DNA of 64,000 bases from Taenia hydatigena (lineage: Eukaryota; Platyhelminthes; Cestoda; Cyclophyllidea; Taeniidae), in assembly GCA_036345935.2 (NCBI GenBank), contig JADWOT020000002.1, forward strand, positions 17,248,723-17,312,722. Direction: 5' to 3'. Made by a program: the position numbers and the translations under genes. Of the stretch, positions 48,181-58,670 are shown in pieces (positions within the stretch are counted from its first letter, which is position 1; every line of letters starts with the position of its first letter). The notes beneath the pieces are model-generated. The model saw only the letters and a program-made list of their open reading frames with translations. It made no database searches and was not told the origin of the DNA.

Positions 48181-50070
48181 AGTAGACGTTGAAGAAGAAG
48201 CTGCTGCAGCAGCAGCGAGCGAGAACCTCGCCTTCGCTATCACTTCACACATTTCCCAGGTAAGATTGGATTGTGCTTAATGAGTTGTTGGTGCCTTTTT
48301 TGAGTGCAGCAATAGAATCGATGCGTGGTCTTATGTTGGGTGGAACGGTGCTTTTCTCGTTTACCCGTAGGTCCTTTACCTCACATTGGATGTGTGATGA
48401 AAGGTGCGCTATTCCCATTACTAAGATATGCGTGTTATTGAAGCAGCACATATGGATGTCGGAGGACTGGGGGTGGGACCAGGGTCATTTGCTGTGTTGA
48501 TGTGATCCTTGTTGCGAAAGATGTTGTGTAGAGGACCTTGGTGGTGGCTTGTTCGTAGGTTCCTCAGCTTTGTCGGCATGAGCTGGTGTCTCTGAGTGAG
48601 GTAGATGCAGCAGTGGCAGGAGCGGAGGAATACGGAGTGGCTGGTGGGAAGCTTTGGCATCACTACGCAGACTGTACTTTGTAGCGGTCTTAAATGTTTG
48701 CGTGCTAAGGTGTTTTCTTTTTTTCCTATCAGTAGTTTTGTTTGTGGGTGTTAGCTTTGCGGCGCATTGGACTCTCGCACATCAGCCTTTCCATTGCTTG
48801 GTTTTTTTTCCTTTTCAGATGCCACAAATTTACTCTGGTGGTGGTGGTGGTGGTGAAGTGACATTTGATGAGTGTGTGGAATGGTAGGCAATGCGAGATG
48901 TCGGAGTCATTCGCGGTGGCGGCGGCTTCTCCATCTGGGTTGTGCGATGTGGATGTCGGCATGAACGGCATGGACTACTACTGCTATTATGTCTCCATCC
49001 CTTTGTCTTCGCCGGGCATGGGTGGCTGGGTAGGCGGGTGGCGGAGAGTGTAAAGGCTAGAGGAGCTCTGCCGTGGGTGTGTGAAGGAGTGAAGGAGACG
49101 TTCTCTTACGACGACGAATGGAAGCGCTATGGACCAGGGCTCACTAGTGGCAACTGTCGCACATTTTGCTTCCGCAGGTACGGAAGTGTTTTTGCTGTTG
49201 GAAGGTGGCAGTTAATTTGTTGCCAACTGTATTGGTGATGAGTAGTGGTGCATCATCTCAGAGGAGGTAAGGAAGTAAGTGAGGAGGTCTCCACTGTTGA
49301 GTGTTGAGCGCAGTTTGTTGGAGTGTTTTGCCCCTTCCACTACTACTGCGACTTAGCTTTGAGAAGAAGAGTGGATTGAAAAGGAGTGAGTTGGTGGGCG
49401 TGAAGAGGAGGAAGTGAGGAGGGTAGGTGGCGTTTGGGGAGGGAATTTGGCGTGGCTTCCATCCTCTCTGTCCGATTGATTACCCACGGGCGGGGGGTGT
49501 GTGCCAGGTAGGCGGTCAAGGGAGGAGGGTAAACTCGTAGCGGTCTCTCGCGCAGACCTCGGGGTTAGGTGTGCCCTTGTTGATCTGTGCTTTGCGCATA
49601 GGAGGAGGGCCGGGAAGCGTTTTCATCTTACTACTCTTCGGTATTTCATGTGCAATAGGTTCAGAATTCCATGGAGGATGGAGATTTGGTGAGTGCTCTA
49701 CGGCGGCTCATTGGCGGTTGAGTGCTGTTGCGTTCACTCAAGTGGCGACTCAACCTTTCTATGCTTTGTCCTCTCCACAGGGTTCTGCTTTCGTCGATGC
49801 CGCCGGCGCCACCGTTGCTGCGCATGCCTGGGCATCACCGTCGACGGGGACATTCATTCATCCAACTATTTCTATTGCAACAACGCTTTCGTAAGCCCTT
49901 TACATTCATTAGCTGTCATTAATGGCGTCTACTCATCTTGTGGATACACAAGAGCTTCAAGATTTTGCAGACCCACTGCGAATAATGCGTTTTGTCTAGG
50001 TGTAAAAGTGAATTATCCATATCAAGTTGTCTGCCTTCCTTGGATTTATGTAAAGCCACTATACAGTTAA
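48181..50070 (+). other. Candidate unidentified multi-exon unit (copy 2)
   Basis: Counterpart of 38986-40862. The first candidate exon (48181-48259) is 79 rather than 78 bases because of an extra C, so it reads SENLAFAITSHISQ and ends in phase 0; one copy must be frame-shifted if this is coding. The acceptor-like CGCCAG of copy 1 (about 39818) is CGCCGG here, and the GAATGGTGGGC stretch has a stop (GAATGGTAGGC). The SYDDEWKRYGPG and CRTFCFR frame, the hydrophobic segment and the Cys/Arg-rich exon are all retained. The broken first part and intact last part argue for partial decay, or for non-coding sequence. Confidence 0.2.
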
Positions 50071-50531
50071 CTTGGTCATTGAAATGCAGGTATTCCCTTG
50101 ACTTTTGCAAGTAAGCAAAACCAAACCAACGGTGATATGCTTTTAGCAGGTTATATCAATGCTCATTCAAAATACGGTTTTTTTTTTACAAAAAATCATG
50201 GCTGGTAAGGTGTTATTTTTGCAGTTGTCAGGTTCCTTGTATCCTGGAAAGGTAGAAAATCTTGGAGGAAAAGACAAAAAAGTATTTCGCAGCCTTAAAG
50301 TGCTAGCAGTACGCTTACATTCACGTACACTACAGCCATCATGCCAAATTACTCCCTTCTTCAACAATTTTACAACTACCTCCCGAATAAGTGCAAGTTG
50401 TTCATCCAAATGCACAAAGGTAAAAGACGGTTTTGTATTTCAAGCCAAGGGCAGGCGCATGGATGTACATGGAGAAGAAGGTGCGGGAATAGAGGTAGAA
50501 CAGGGAAGTAAATGAAGAAGAGGAGCCTCCC

Positions 50532-51013
50532 TTACGCCGCCTTAACGTAGGTTCGCACACAAACCAGTTCATCTATCTTTACGGTCTAAAATAAAAATGA
50601 ATTTTAAATTTGATGATGGGGAAGTACAAAAATTGTGCTTTATGGCTGTAAAAAACTGCTCTTACCATCTTTAACTCATCGCCTTTAACTTCACGATCGA
50701 TGTAGACGGTCCTGTCCTTGCCAACTTGCTGCTGTTTCAGCACTCCACCCTCCAATGTGAAGAGTGACGTCACCTCACGTGAGTCGGGCGTAACATCCTT
50801 AAATTTCTCACCCAGTTTGAAGATGGTTTCGAAGTTCTTGAAAGAGGTCTCCACTCGCACCTTAAACTTGCCGTCACCCAGATCAGTGATTATCATGTCA
50901 GGCTTGAGTGTATTGCCCAACTTGCGAAGTTCAGGATCCACTCCGAGGCGTTCCATGATTTGGTCGAAACTGTCACTCTTTTCCAGCTTCCAGGTACCGA
51001 TGAATGGCTCCAT
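50532..51013 (-). CDS. FABP: Fatty acid-binding protein, 133 aa, two exons (copy 2)
   Basis: Exon 1 is 51013-50666, the intron 80 bases, exon 2 50585-50532, with the same splice sites as copy 1. The protein differs from copy 1 by one residue, Asp100 instead of Asn100 (VGKDRTVYIDR), plus at least one silent change. The ligand-contact residues Arg107, Arg127 and Tyr129 are unchanged. Asp or Lys-Asp at this turn is common in cestode FABPs, so copy 2 may carry the ancestral residue. Whether this is a second gene or the other allele of the same gene depends on the gap (see findings). Confidence 0.96.
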
Positions 51014-51075
51014 TACTGACGACTACGCGGTGTGATATGTGTGACTGCGGCTGTAGTATTTGTCGGGGTCTTGTG

Positions 51076-51083
51076 CTTATATA
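51076..51083 (-). promoter_or_regulatory. TATA box of FABP (copy 2)
   Basis: TATATAAG, unchanged from copy 1 in sequence and distance to the ATG. Confidence 0.65.
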
Positions 51084-52095
51084 CCACCAATGGGCACGTG
51101 CACCTGGTGCGTTGCGGTGAGTGATTGGTGAAATCGGACCAATCGTAGTTGAGCGTTGTCGACATTGTTTCCAATGCCAGTGCGTGAGTGGTCCCCGCCA
51201 ATGCGCAATGACGTGTGTGAGCGTCAGCATCCATTCAACATCACTGGAATATCCTGTTGATGTGTTAACCAGTGCAAAGAATGCAAGCAGAGACACTGGC
51301 TGAAAGAATAGACTTTCAGAAGAAGGATTGACAAGGAATGCATCTCATTTTCACTTTTCTGCAGCTTCCTAAAGCTTCTGGGCGTTTTGTGGTTGGAAGT
51401 GGATGAGAGTACTTAAGACTAGGAAGAGCTTATTAGGTGAGGTGATGTTGAGTCTCGGTAAATGATTTACGATTAACGCCTGTGTCTTTGGTGATAGGTA
51501 GTTTATAAATGATAAGACTGCAGCAATGGGAATACTTTCGAAGACTGTATTTTGGCGATTATGGTATGGGTACATTTTATGATTAATTGGGAGAGCGCGG
51601 AACCAAGTGCTATCCTGAAGATTAAGCTCTAAGGCTTTTCGCATTTTGTGAGGCGAATGGATATCGCACGATCAGTTAAGCCGGTTGTCCCAATAATGGA
51701 AGTGCAATAGTCATTGAAGGGTTCTTTAACTGGGAAGACCAAGCAAGTGAGAGACTCAAAGCCTTGTCACCTCAGTGTCTACCCCATTTTTATTCCCCAC
51801 CCACTAAGTGTTGCTCCTCTGGAAGTCACTCGGTCTGTGAGCAAACAATTAGGACGCAGTCACCATAGAAAATGAAGAATGATCTAATTTTGTCCCTATC
51901 TCAGGTCCAGTGGATGTACTTGATTGACTTTGTCAGCGTGTATTGTGCAGAGAGCATTTGGTGTCGCATTACTCCCGAATTATACCAACTAGCAAAGAGA
52001 TCTGATTATTCACTGCCTTAAAGAATTTGGTGCTCTCCTCAAAGTGAATAATCAGATGCTTAGTAAGCTGCCTAAAACACGCCAGGGTTGAAAGC

Positions 52096-53606
52096 TTTTC
52101 TATCACACCTGTAATGGGTACTTTAACAAAGGTGGTACCGGGGAATTGTGCAGCGTTGAGAGAAGTAACTGTTGCACCTACTCATAGGTCAGAGTCGGCT
52201 AAGCAGGCTGTGCCTTCGAAATGGAGAATGCTTCCATTAAGTAGAATGAAATGTCTTATTGCACTCTACAATATTCCTGAAGACGAGAGAAGACAATGCT
52301 AGGATAGGATGTGCATAATCGACGTACAAAAGGGTGGGGAAGGACTGACATGACCCAGAGGCCATGCCACCTTGACGGAAGTACGATGGCAAAACCCAAA
52401 GCGTCGGCGAAATCAAAACGATAAGTCGCACAACTAATTGAAACGTTACACTTTTACTAAAAGATTCTTGGGCTTTTATAGTTTTGGTGGAATAATAAGT
52501 TCAGACCGGTAAAACTCAAGAATACTACCAGTTGCATCAATCTGTTCGTCAAATCAACTTGACCGACTTTTCACAAGCGCTCTCTTTCCCCGTTGAGTTC
52601 CTCCGCGTCAAAAGGAGCACTAATATCCTGAGAAAGTCACATTCACTAGCAGTAATTAAGGTGGGGCTTCGACAAGTTATAATGAACGATCTATTCTCTC
52701 AGGCACACGCTTGACTGTGAGCCTCAGTCTTGTCTGCATGCGCATGCACTTCTTAACTTTGTTGAGTATCAATTTGGAATTGTGAAAGATGGATTTAGTC
52801 TTCTATTGTTTGAAGAGGCGGCTGGTTGGACCCATTCATTCTCTTATTTGTAGGCGATGCCTACTTGTGTCCATTCATGACTGATCAGCAGTCCATACTG
52901 TGTCAATACAGCTATTTATTCCGTACTTATGCAGTCATCCTCTCATGCATTACTCGTCGCCCAGAACGACCTTGCGAACGAAGCAATTACTAGTACACAT
53001 AATGTGAATGGCCTGGAAAGTGAAGCACGCACTCCAAAGACATCTTGAATGATGCTCAAGTGGCACGAAGTGAATACCGCTGCATTTTCAAAAGATTAAC
53101 ACATTGGTCGTTGAAGTTGGAGTATCTTCCAGGGAGGTAAAAAGACCCATTAATGATGTATCAAGGTCGTGATTGGGTGGTAGCAGTGAAATGACCGGGA
53201 CCACAAATCCTCGTCTGGCTAGAACGCGGTGGAAAGCACGGAAGTCCACTGCTACAGTCGAACAATTAACTAATTGGTGATTCAAGCATCCCATCTCTTC
53301 TTTTAACGATCATCTAATTATCCATTCCTGATTTGTTTGTTACGAACAACTTGACTATGCATTTGACGCCCTGCATTATTGCTGGTGACATGGGCTGACA
53401 CAGTCGAGCTCTTATCCGATGACATCAGCGAAAATGTTATCCACTGCTCCTTTGAGGCAGTGCATCAAGCACAAAACAGTCGTTTGTACGTCTACTCTCT
53501 TCCACTCATTCCCCACCAGTTGGTGTGATTTGGTTCCCCTCCAGGTGTTCTTTTGTGGGTTGTTACAAGAAATCACCAGCACGGTTGACGAACGAGGGTC
53601 GCGGTA
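52096..53606. other. No feature identified
   Basis: Unique sequence after the end of the duplicated unit, with short frames only. Confidence 0.4.
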
Positions 53607-53784
53607 TCAATCATAGAAGAGCAACTGTCGACCGAAAGTGCCCACAGCAATCTCTGGAAGTCCATCGAAATCGAGATCGGCCACACGAGCGCAAATGACG
53701 TAGTCGAAATCAGCGCTCTGAGGCAGCACCAGTCGCGAAGATGGAGCCAGCTTACCGCCACCAGGACCGTCTCTAAAAGGACAG
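53607..53784 (-). pseudogene. KPTN: Kaptin (KPTN)-like exon fragment
   Basis: Kaptin is a beta-propeller subunit of KICSTOR, which anchors the mTORC1 regulator GATOR1 at lysosomes. After a CTTTTCAG acceptor the minus strand reads CPFRDGPGGGKLAPS, then SRLVLPQSADFDYVICARVA and DLDFDGLPEIAVGTFGRQLL, FYD, stop. This matches the human segment LLLPGSDQFDSVLCSLVTD...DGRPEV...YGQELLCY, including the FG-GAP-like DxDxDG calcium-loop motif. The frame stops at TGA two codons after the conserved Tyr with no GT donor nearby, and no flanking kaptin exons were found. I read it as an orphan exon or pseudogene fragment. ITFG2, a related propeller, is the main alternative. Confidence 0.6.
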
Positions 53785-54940
53785 CTGAAAAGTGTCACTG
53801 CCTAAGCGAAATGAGTAGAATCTTAATTACAGGTTTGTTGGAAAATGCGTGCATGAGATCACTTTCAGAATTTCAGAGAAAAGTGCTCCACAGCCCAGAA
53901 TTCTATCGTTCTTACATGACCGCCTGACACTCATTTTCAAATCAGTCGAGGTGCTATGCAAAAAATCAAAAAAACTATTCTTATGACAAGTCTATCCTAC
54001 AATTTTTCGATTGGCTACCACTCAGCCAATCAGATACTCAAGAAGTCTTCATAGTAAACAAGACATATGATCATTTAAAAGAAATGGAAGATAAAATAAG
54101 ATCTTTTCTCGACGGAAATCTGATGTTCACTTACTGCTATGTAAGCTGGTTTATAGACATAAAAACCTCCTGAAACCCTTTACTTCCCATTGGCTATTTA
54201 CCAGCAAGTCAGATGGCACTTGGTCGAAGAGAGATTTAGGGTTACCTTAGGGGATACTTGGATCGGCATTTTGGGGTCTGCATCAAATCAATTTAGTTCT
54301 AATTTTACAACGAATACATGATATTATTGTTGTGAGTCGACAAAGCAAACCACTCCATGGTAAATGAGGTCTGAGAATGATTTTACATCAAGTTTTAGGT
54401 TACGTTACTTTTCCAAGGATGTCCTGACCACTATCTATTCAATATTTTAAAAAGGCTAAGTTCGATAAGCGCAAAGCTACTTAACCAAACATTTTGCTAC
54501 TTGTTTTGCAGTCTTTAATAATACTTTATCTGACAGCACCAAAATTAGTCCCCCTCCAAGCAAAAAAACGTAGTGCTCATAAGTTCTTCCTCCGCAGTGG
54601 AGGTACATGCGCAACGCCAGTCAAATGTTCCCTCAAGGATCAGACCAAGTAATGAAGGTTTGGCAACCATTATGGTAGAGAGGAAAGGTAACTTAGATTC
54701 AACCCAAAAAGCTGCGGTTGTTCAAGCATCTCCCACTTCGTAACCTGTCATTCAACCGGTGCGACGAAAGCTATGCACAGCTATAGCACACTCTGCTGAA
54801 GTCGCTTCTGAGCGGTCTCGATCTACATTGGCGGAAGGACAACATCAAGATAGGACGAAATTGCTATTTCGTGAGCAATTACTAGATGCAACGGCAGCAG
54901 TTAATCAACACATTCGCAAATGTGCACAGTAGATCAAGCT
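53785..54940. other. No feature identified
   Basis: No further kaptin-like exons and no other recognisable coding sequence. Confidence 0.4.
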
Positions 54941-54944
54941 CCCG

Positions 54945-55110
54945 TCTCTCCCTCCGTGCTCTCCAGTTCCTTGGAACGAAGAGAGTGAGGGCGTATAGGT
55001 GGCAATCGTCATTAGTAACATAACAAACGAAGTATAGTGATGAGGGCTACTCTCGTTCAAGTGGGTTCACTTCTCCCTTAGAGGCGAATAGATGCGAATT
55101 GGTATGAGAA
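54945..55110 (+). repeat. Member of local degenerate repeat family (R1)
   Basis: Shares an ordered set of motifs with 58335-58530 and 61618-61815: a TCC/CTT-rich run, TTCCTTGGAACGA, AGAGTGAG, a GTGATGAGG-like block, then an AGGCGAAT-like block and GCACGTTT-like end. Divergence is high (roughly 30-35 percent by eye). Confidence 0.45.
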
Positions 55111-55984
55111 AGCACGTTTATTAAGCTTTTTTTCGCCAAATAGCAGGATTCAGCTAACTAACTCTATTTCCAAAACACCGACATACCAAAGCAGCCTGGC
55201 ATCTGTCAACATTAGCATGTAGCGATGGGGTGGCAGCTTGTTACTTAAATAATCAAGCAAAAATAGTCAGGTTTGAATGCCTGACTATTCCACCAACCAG
55301 TCAACTACCCATCCAGCTGACAAATAGCCTTAAAGGGGCTTATCCCTTGGCATAGTAAGTTGCGAGCAAAGTGCTAAGAAAGTATGCACGTTAGTTGGTG
55401 GGCTGATTAGTCTAGCTACCTGACTTACTAGTATGCTGGTGATGGCTCAATGAATTGAGCAGGTGGTGAGCTTTAAATGAGTTAGTGTGCTAAGTGACTG
55501 AATGACCCAGAGCCACAGTCACCTTGTTGTGGGCAGAGCCAACCAATGGGACTGCTGGTCTGTCTAATCATCTCACAGAATGTAAACTCGATGACATATT
55601 CGAGCAGAAATAAGCCTCATCAGTTGGATGATCAGTTGGTTGGGTAAATGCGTCGGCTGGTCGATCATTAAACAATTTGCAAAGACGATGACCTCAAATT
55701 TTAGGTGCGTGCATGACAGCGTCTCATCTCTGGAGCATGCTAGGCTTGAGCAATGGGGTGATGTGAGAATTTGTGAGCACAGAAAGTCTTGACATCCTGA
55801 AGACATGGTACAGTGAACTTAAGCAGAATGATAGCAGTGTGCGTAGAGGATCATGTGTCATTTGCGACTTCGGGACTAAACTGGTCAGGCAGACTTTGGT
55901 TTGCTTGAGGTATAGACTAAAACAGTCTTTTTACCTCTCTGTCGCTTTTGGCCTTGGCTACTCATTGTTACTCCAATCGCTCCC

Positions 55985-56120
55985 GAAAGGCTGCTTCCAG
56001 AGGAAGGTTAGGGACGGCAAATATTGGAAACAAAGGTCGAAGTGTTGGGCTGCTGTGGCTGCCCGAAATCTCAGCAAATTCCAAGTCCACTGACGATCAC
56101 TCAAAGGTCGAAAGCAATCC
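55985..56120 (+). pseudogene. Exon-like frame paralogous to 60605-60745
   Basis: The frame reads RGRLGTANIGNKGRSVGLLW then LPEISANSKSTDDHSKVESN. A related frame at 60664-60745 reads VSANSLNPKSADDIPKVKRN. Shared residues (SANS, KS, DD, KV, N) keep the phase. No family is recognised; it belongs to the 55-62 kb repeat cluster. Confidence 0.25.
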
Positions 56121-57570
56121 ATGCTGTCTGACTGCTTTTTGTCCACCTGGGAGGACTATTCGCACAAACACATGAAGAGCATTTGCCCTCGTCTTGGCAC
56201 CGATTATCAGGACTCAAATGTGGCATCGCAGAGACACCACAGTTTATATTTATAAACCAAGGGCCGCGTGTATCGACAAGGGAGAATTGATAGCTGAGGG
56301 GTCGGCGGTGCAAATGGCCAAAAGAAATCTCATCGTGCAGCGTCGGCTGCAATGGCAAAAGCAACTATACCAGGAAGCAGCTTTTGGAAGGTGTGTGTCG
56401 GAAATGGAAAATATTGAGACAACTTGAACTGTTTTTCAGAAGAGATCGGCTGTTTTGCCAACTTGTCTCCTCTCTTCGCTCTCCTTCGCCTACCCCTCAT
56501 ACGCAGACATGCTGCCTATTCGTACCCAAGAGGCAAAGGCACATAACAATCAGGCTCAAGCGTTCTCAAATAGCGCTTTTTCACCATTGTCAAAACCCTT
56601 AACATCCACCCAGCTGACTATTTATCCTCTCATGCAGATGGATTTACTTCTCCACTGAGTGATATTGCTGGACGTGTTCCCTAGACTCATGTCAACCCTT
56701 GTAAGTTCTATCACAATTGTAACGAAATAATGGTGCTTTCAAGATTCTTGTATGCTGTAAACTAAAAAGAACAGAAGCGACGGCGAAACAAAGAACCTGT
56801 TTTCTCTTTACATTATCTCGCACTTGAGTTAAGAGCGACGGAAGAAAATGCGTTACGAATTACAGCTCTCGTCTGTGATTTCATACCGCCAATTGGCGCT
56901 CCTCCCAGACTGCTTAATGCTGAAGCAGTAGCTTGAGAGTAGTTTGAGTGCTGTTTGGGATTCGGGCAGACGACTAGCCCGTTGATAAGTAGACCAATTG
57001 TCCAACAATAAGTTGCAATTACTCCAATTCAGTGCTAAGTGTAAAAGTCATTTGCCGCCCTAGATCTGATTTGCCCGTTATCCGGTGACATAGCTGTCAA
57101 GTGGCTAGGGATTTACAGTGGTGGAGGTTAGGATTAGAGTAATTGTTCTAAACAACAGTCAACGATCAAGCAGAGTCTTGGCCCAAGTCTTATTCCCGAC
57201 AGCAAGCGTAATCCGTTTGACGTGCCAACTGGCATTTGTGTCACTCCAAAAGCATTAAAATAATCTGGCTATTCTGTGGTCATTCTTTGATGCGACCGAC
57301 TTGCAGTCCTTTCGTGGTCAATATTGGCATCCTTTGTGTGGGAATATCACATAGGCCATTTAAATATTGCCACTTGTACTTGCGATTAGTCGATGCTAAA
57401 TCAGTCGTTGACCAGTCGACCAGCAATTCAATGGGGTGGTCATTTGTCCGACAAACTCACTGTCAGGTGTGACTGTAGCTGGAGGTCTTTTCTCTACTTT
57501 CAGTTCCTAATTTCGAAGTTAACACAGACCTAAGTAGTTGTGACACCTAATTGACTGAACTTGATAGTCA

Positions 57571-57815
57571 TCTTTCCAACCGATGCCTAAGTGGCTTCCA
57601 TGCATCTCTGCACTGAACAGCATACCCCTCAATAACCCTTTCACGTAGCATCAGCAAAAGCAGTGAGACACGACAGGAACGGCTGACGAGGTTCAGGTCG
57701 ATCTCAAACAGTACCCCATCAGCATCAGTCAGTATAGTAGGGACTATTGCATCTTCTTCCATCGCAAAATGTCTTTTGGACAACACGAATGCTAGACTCT
57801 TGGGGAAGGGAAGCT
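57571..57815 (-). other. Coding-like minus-strand stretch, unidentified
   Basis: After an acceptor-like GATTTAG, one frame runs LPFPKSLAFVLSKRHFAMEE, then LTDADGVLFEIDLNLVSRSC, RVSLLLLMLRERVIEGYAVQ, CRDAWKPLRHRLER, stop. The composition is protein-like, with a helical Leu/Arg segment. No donor was found at the end, no family is recognised and no paralogue was found in the neighbouring repeats. Confidence 0.2.
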
Positions 57816-57822
57816 AAATCTC

Positions 57823-58062
57823 CTAATCATCATAGCGAGATGTGGTTAGCGATTCATCTTTAGCCTTCTGGGTAAAGGGATTGCACTTGCTCTGGTCGGG
57901 CAGGTGTTGGCACTCATCCATGGGCAGCCAGGCATTATCTTCAAGGCAGGCGAGGGATGATGGCGAATTGTCAGCCTTGTAGTTCGCCTTGAGGCAAGGT
58001 TGGCCGTAGTAGCCCATGACGTAATGCTTGAAGTTGGCATAGGTGGGAACCACCTTTTCATA
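57823..58062 (-). pseudogene. Exon-like minus-strand frame, paralogous to 61230-61326
   Basis: The frame reads KVVPTYANFKHYVMGYYGQP then CLKANYKADNSPSSLACLED and DECQHLPDQSKCNPF, ending in TGA at 57823. The paralogue reads REVVLAFANFKYLSMGPYAR with the same phase. Both follow an AG that could be an acceptor, but here the first in-phase codon after it is TAA, which points to decay. Five cysteines suggest an extracellular or metal-binding segment. The family is unknown. Confidence 0.28.
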
Positions 58063-58334
58063 AGTTTACTAAATTTGCTGGACTTGGGCAATTTCTTTGC
58101 AATAGATTCATGTCGTCTTCGCTACAACGGTCAATAAGCCAGCCATACGGCACTTCTGACAGTTCGGCGACTTAACAATCATGTCAGACAACGAATCCTC
58201 CTGCGAAACGTCTTTGCATGCCTACCCGTCATTCACTCAGCTTATCGAGCGGATGCACTCGCTAGATTGACTGGATTGTGGTCCTTCATTTAATCTCAAC
58301 CTCGAATTTATTCACTTCAATGTATCATAGATTC

Positions 58335-58530
58335 CTCACTAATCCTTTAGCTCTGGCTTTTACGTCTTCACAACAAGTGGAGTGAGAGTTAGTAGAAAGC
58401 ACTCCTCAATGGTGATGTAGCAAAAGAGGAAGAGTGATGAGTATTATGCTGGTTCAGAAAGTCTATCCCTCCCTCGCAGGCGAATGCCAACGGTCCTGCA
58501 GCAAGATGCGCGTTTGCGTATTTAAGTAGC
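58335..58530 (+). repeat. Member of local degenerate repeat family (R2)
   Basis: Matches R3 (61618-61815) from the ATTCCT start through AGTGATGAG to GCGCGTTTGC. The flank 58060-58300 also matches 61320-61600 (shared TCATTCACTCAG/TCATTAACTCAG and ATTGTGGTC), so the repeat is part of a larger direct duplication. Confidence 0.55.
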
Positions 58531-58604
58531 ACATAAGCCGACGTGCTAAAGCGACTGCATTTTAGTCCTTAGCAATGAGTGTTGCAACAGTTAGTCAGGT
58601 CGTT

Positions 58605-58670
58605 TAGCCAAGTGGATGGGAGCGGGTGCTTGCGACTGCGATATTAGCAGCCAGAGCTGCCAATAATGAC
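58605..58670 (+). other. A-box-like, tRNA-like sequence
   Basis: TTAGCCAAGTGGATGG resembles a tRNA A-box/D-arm, but no B-box or acceptor stem is present. Probably chance or a SINE relic. Confidence 0.12.

Larger units (their letters stand above)
42987..52095 (+). repeat. 9.1-kb unit, copy 2 (starts at the assembly gap)
   Basis: Matches 33786-42886 from its first base to GGGTTGAAAG at 52086-52095, then continues into unique sequence. Same gene order: CAP (+, broken), candidate unit (+), FABP (-). The coordinate offset to copy 1 changes from 9201 to 9195 at the shorter TG repeat and reaches 9208 by the FABP gene, so only small indels separate the copies. Confidence 0.95.
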
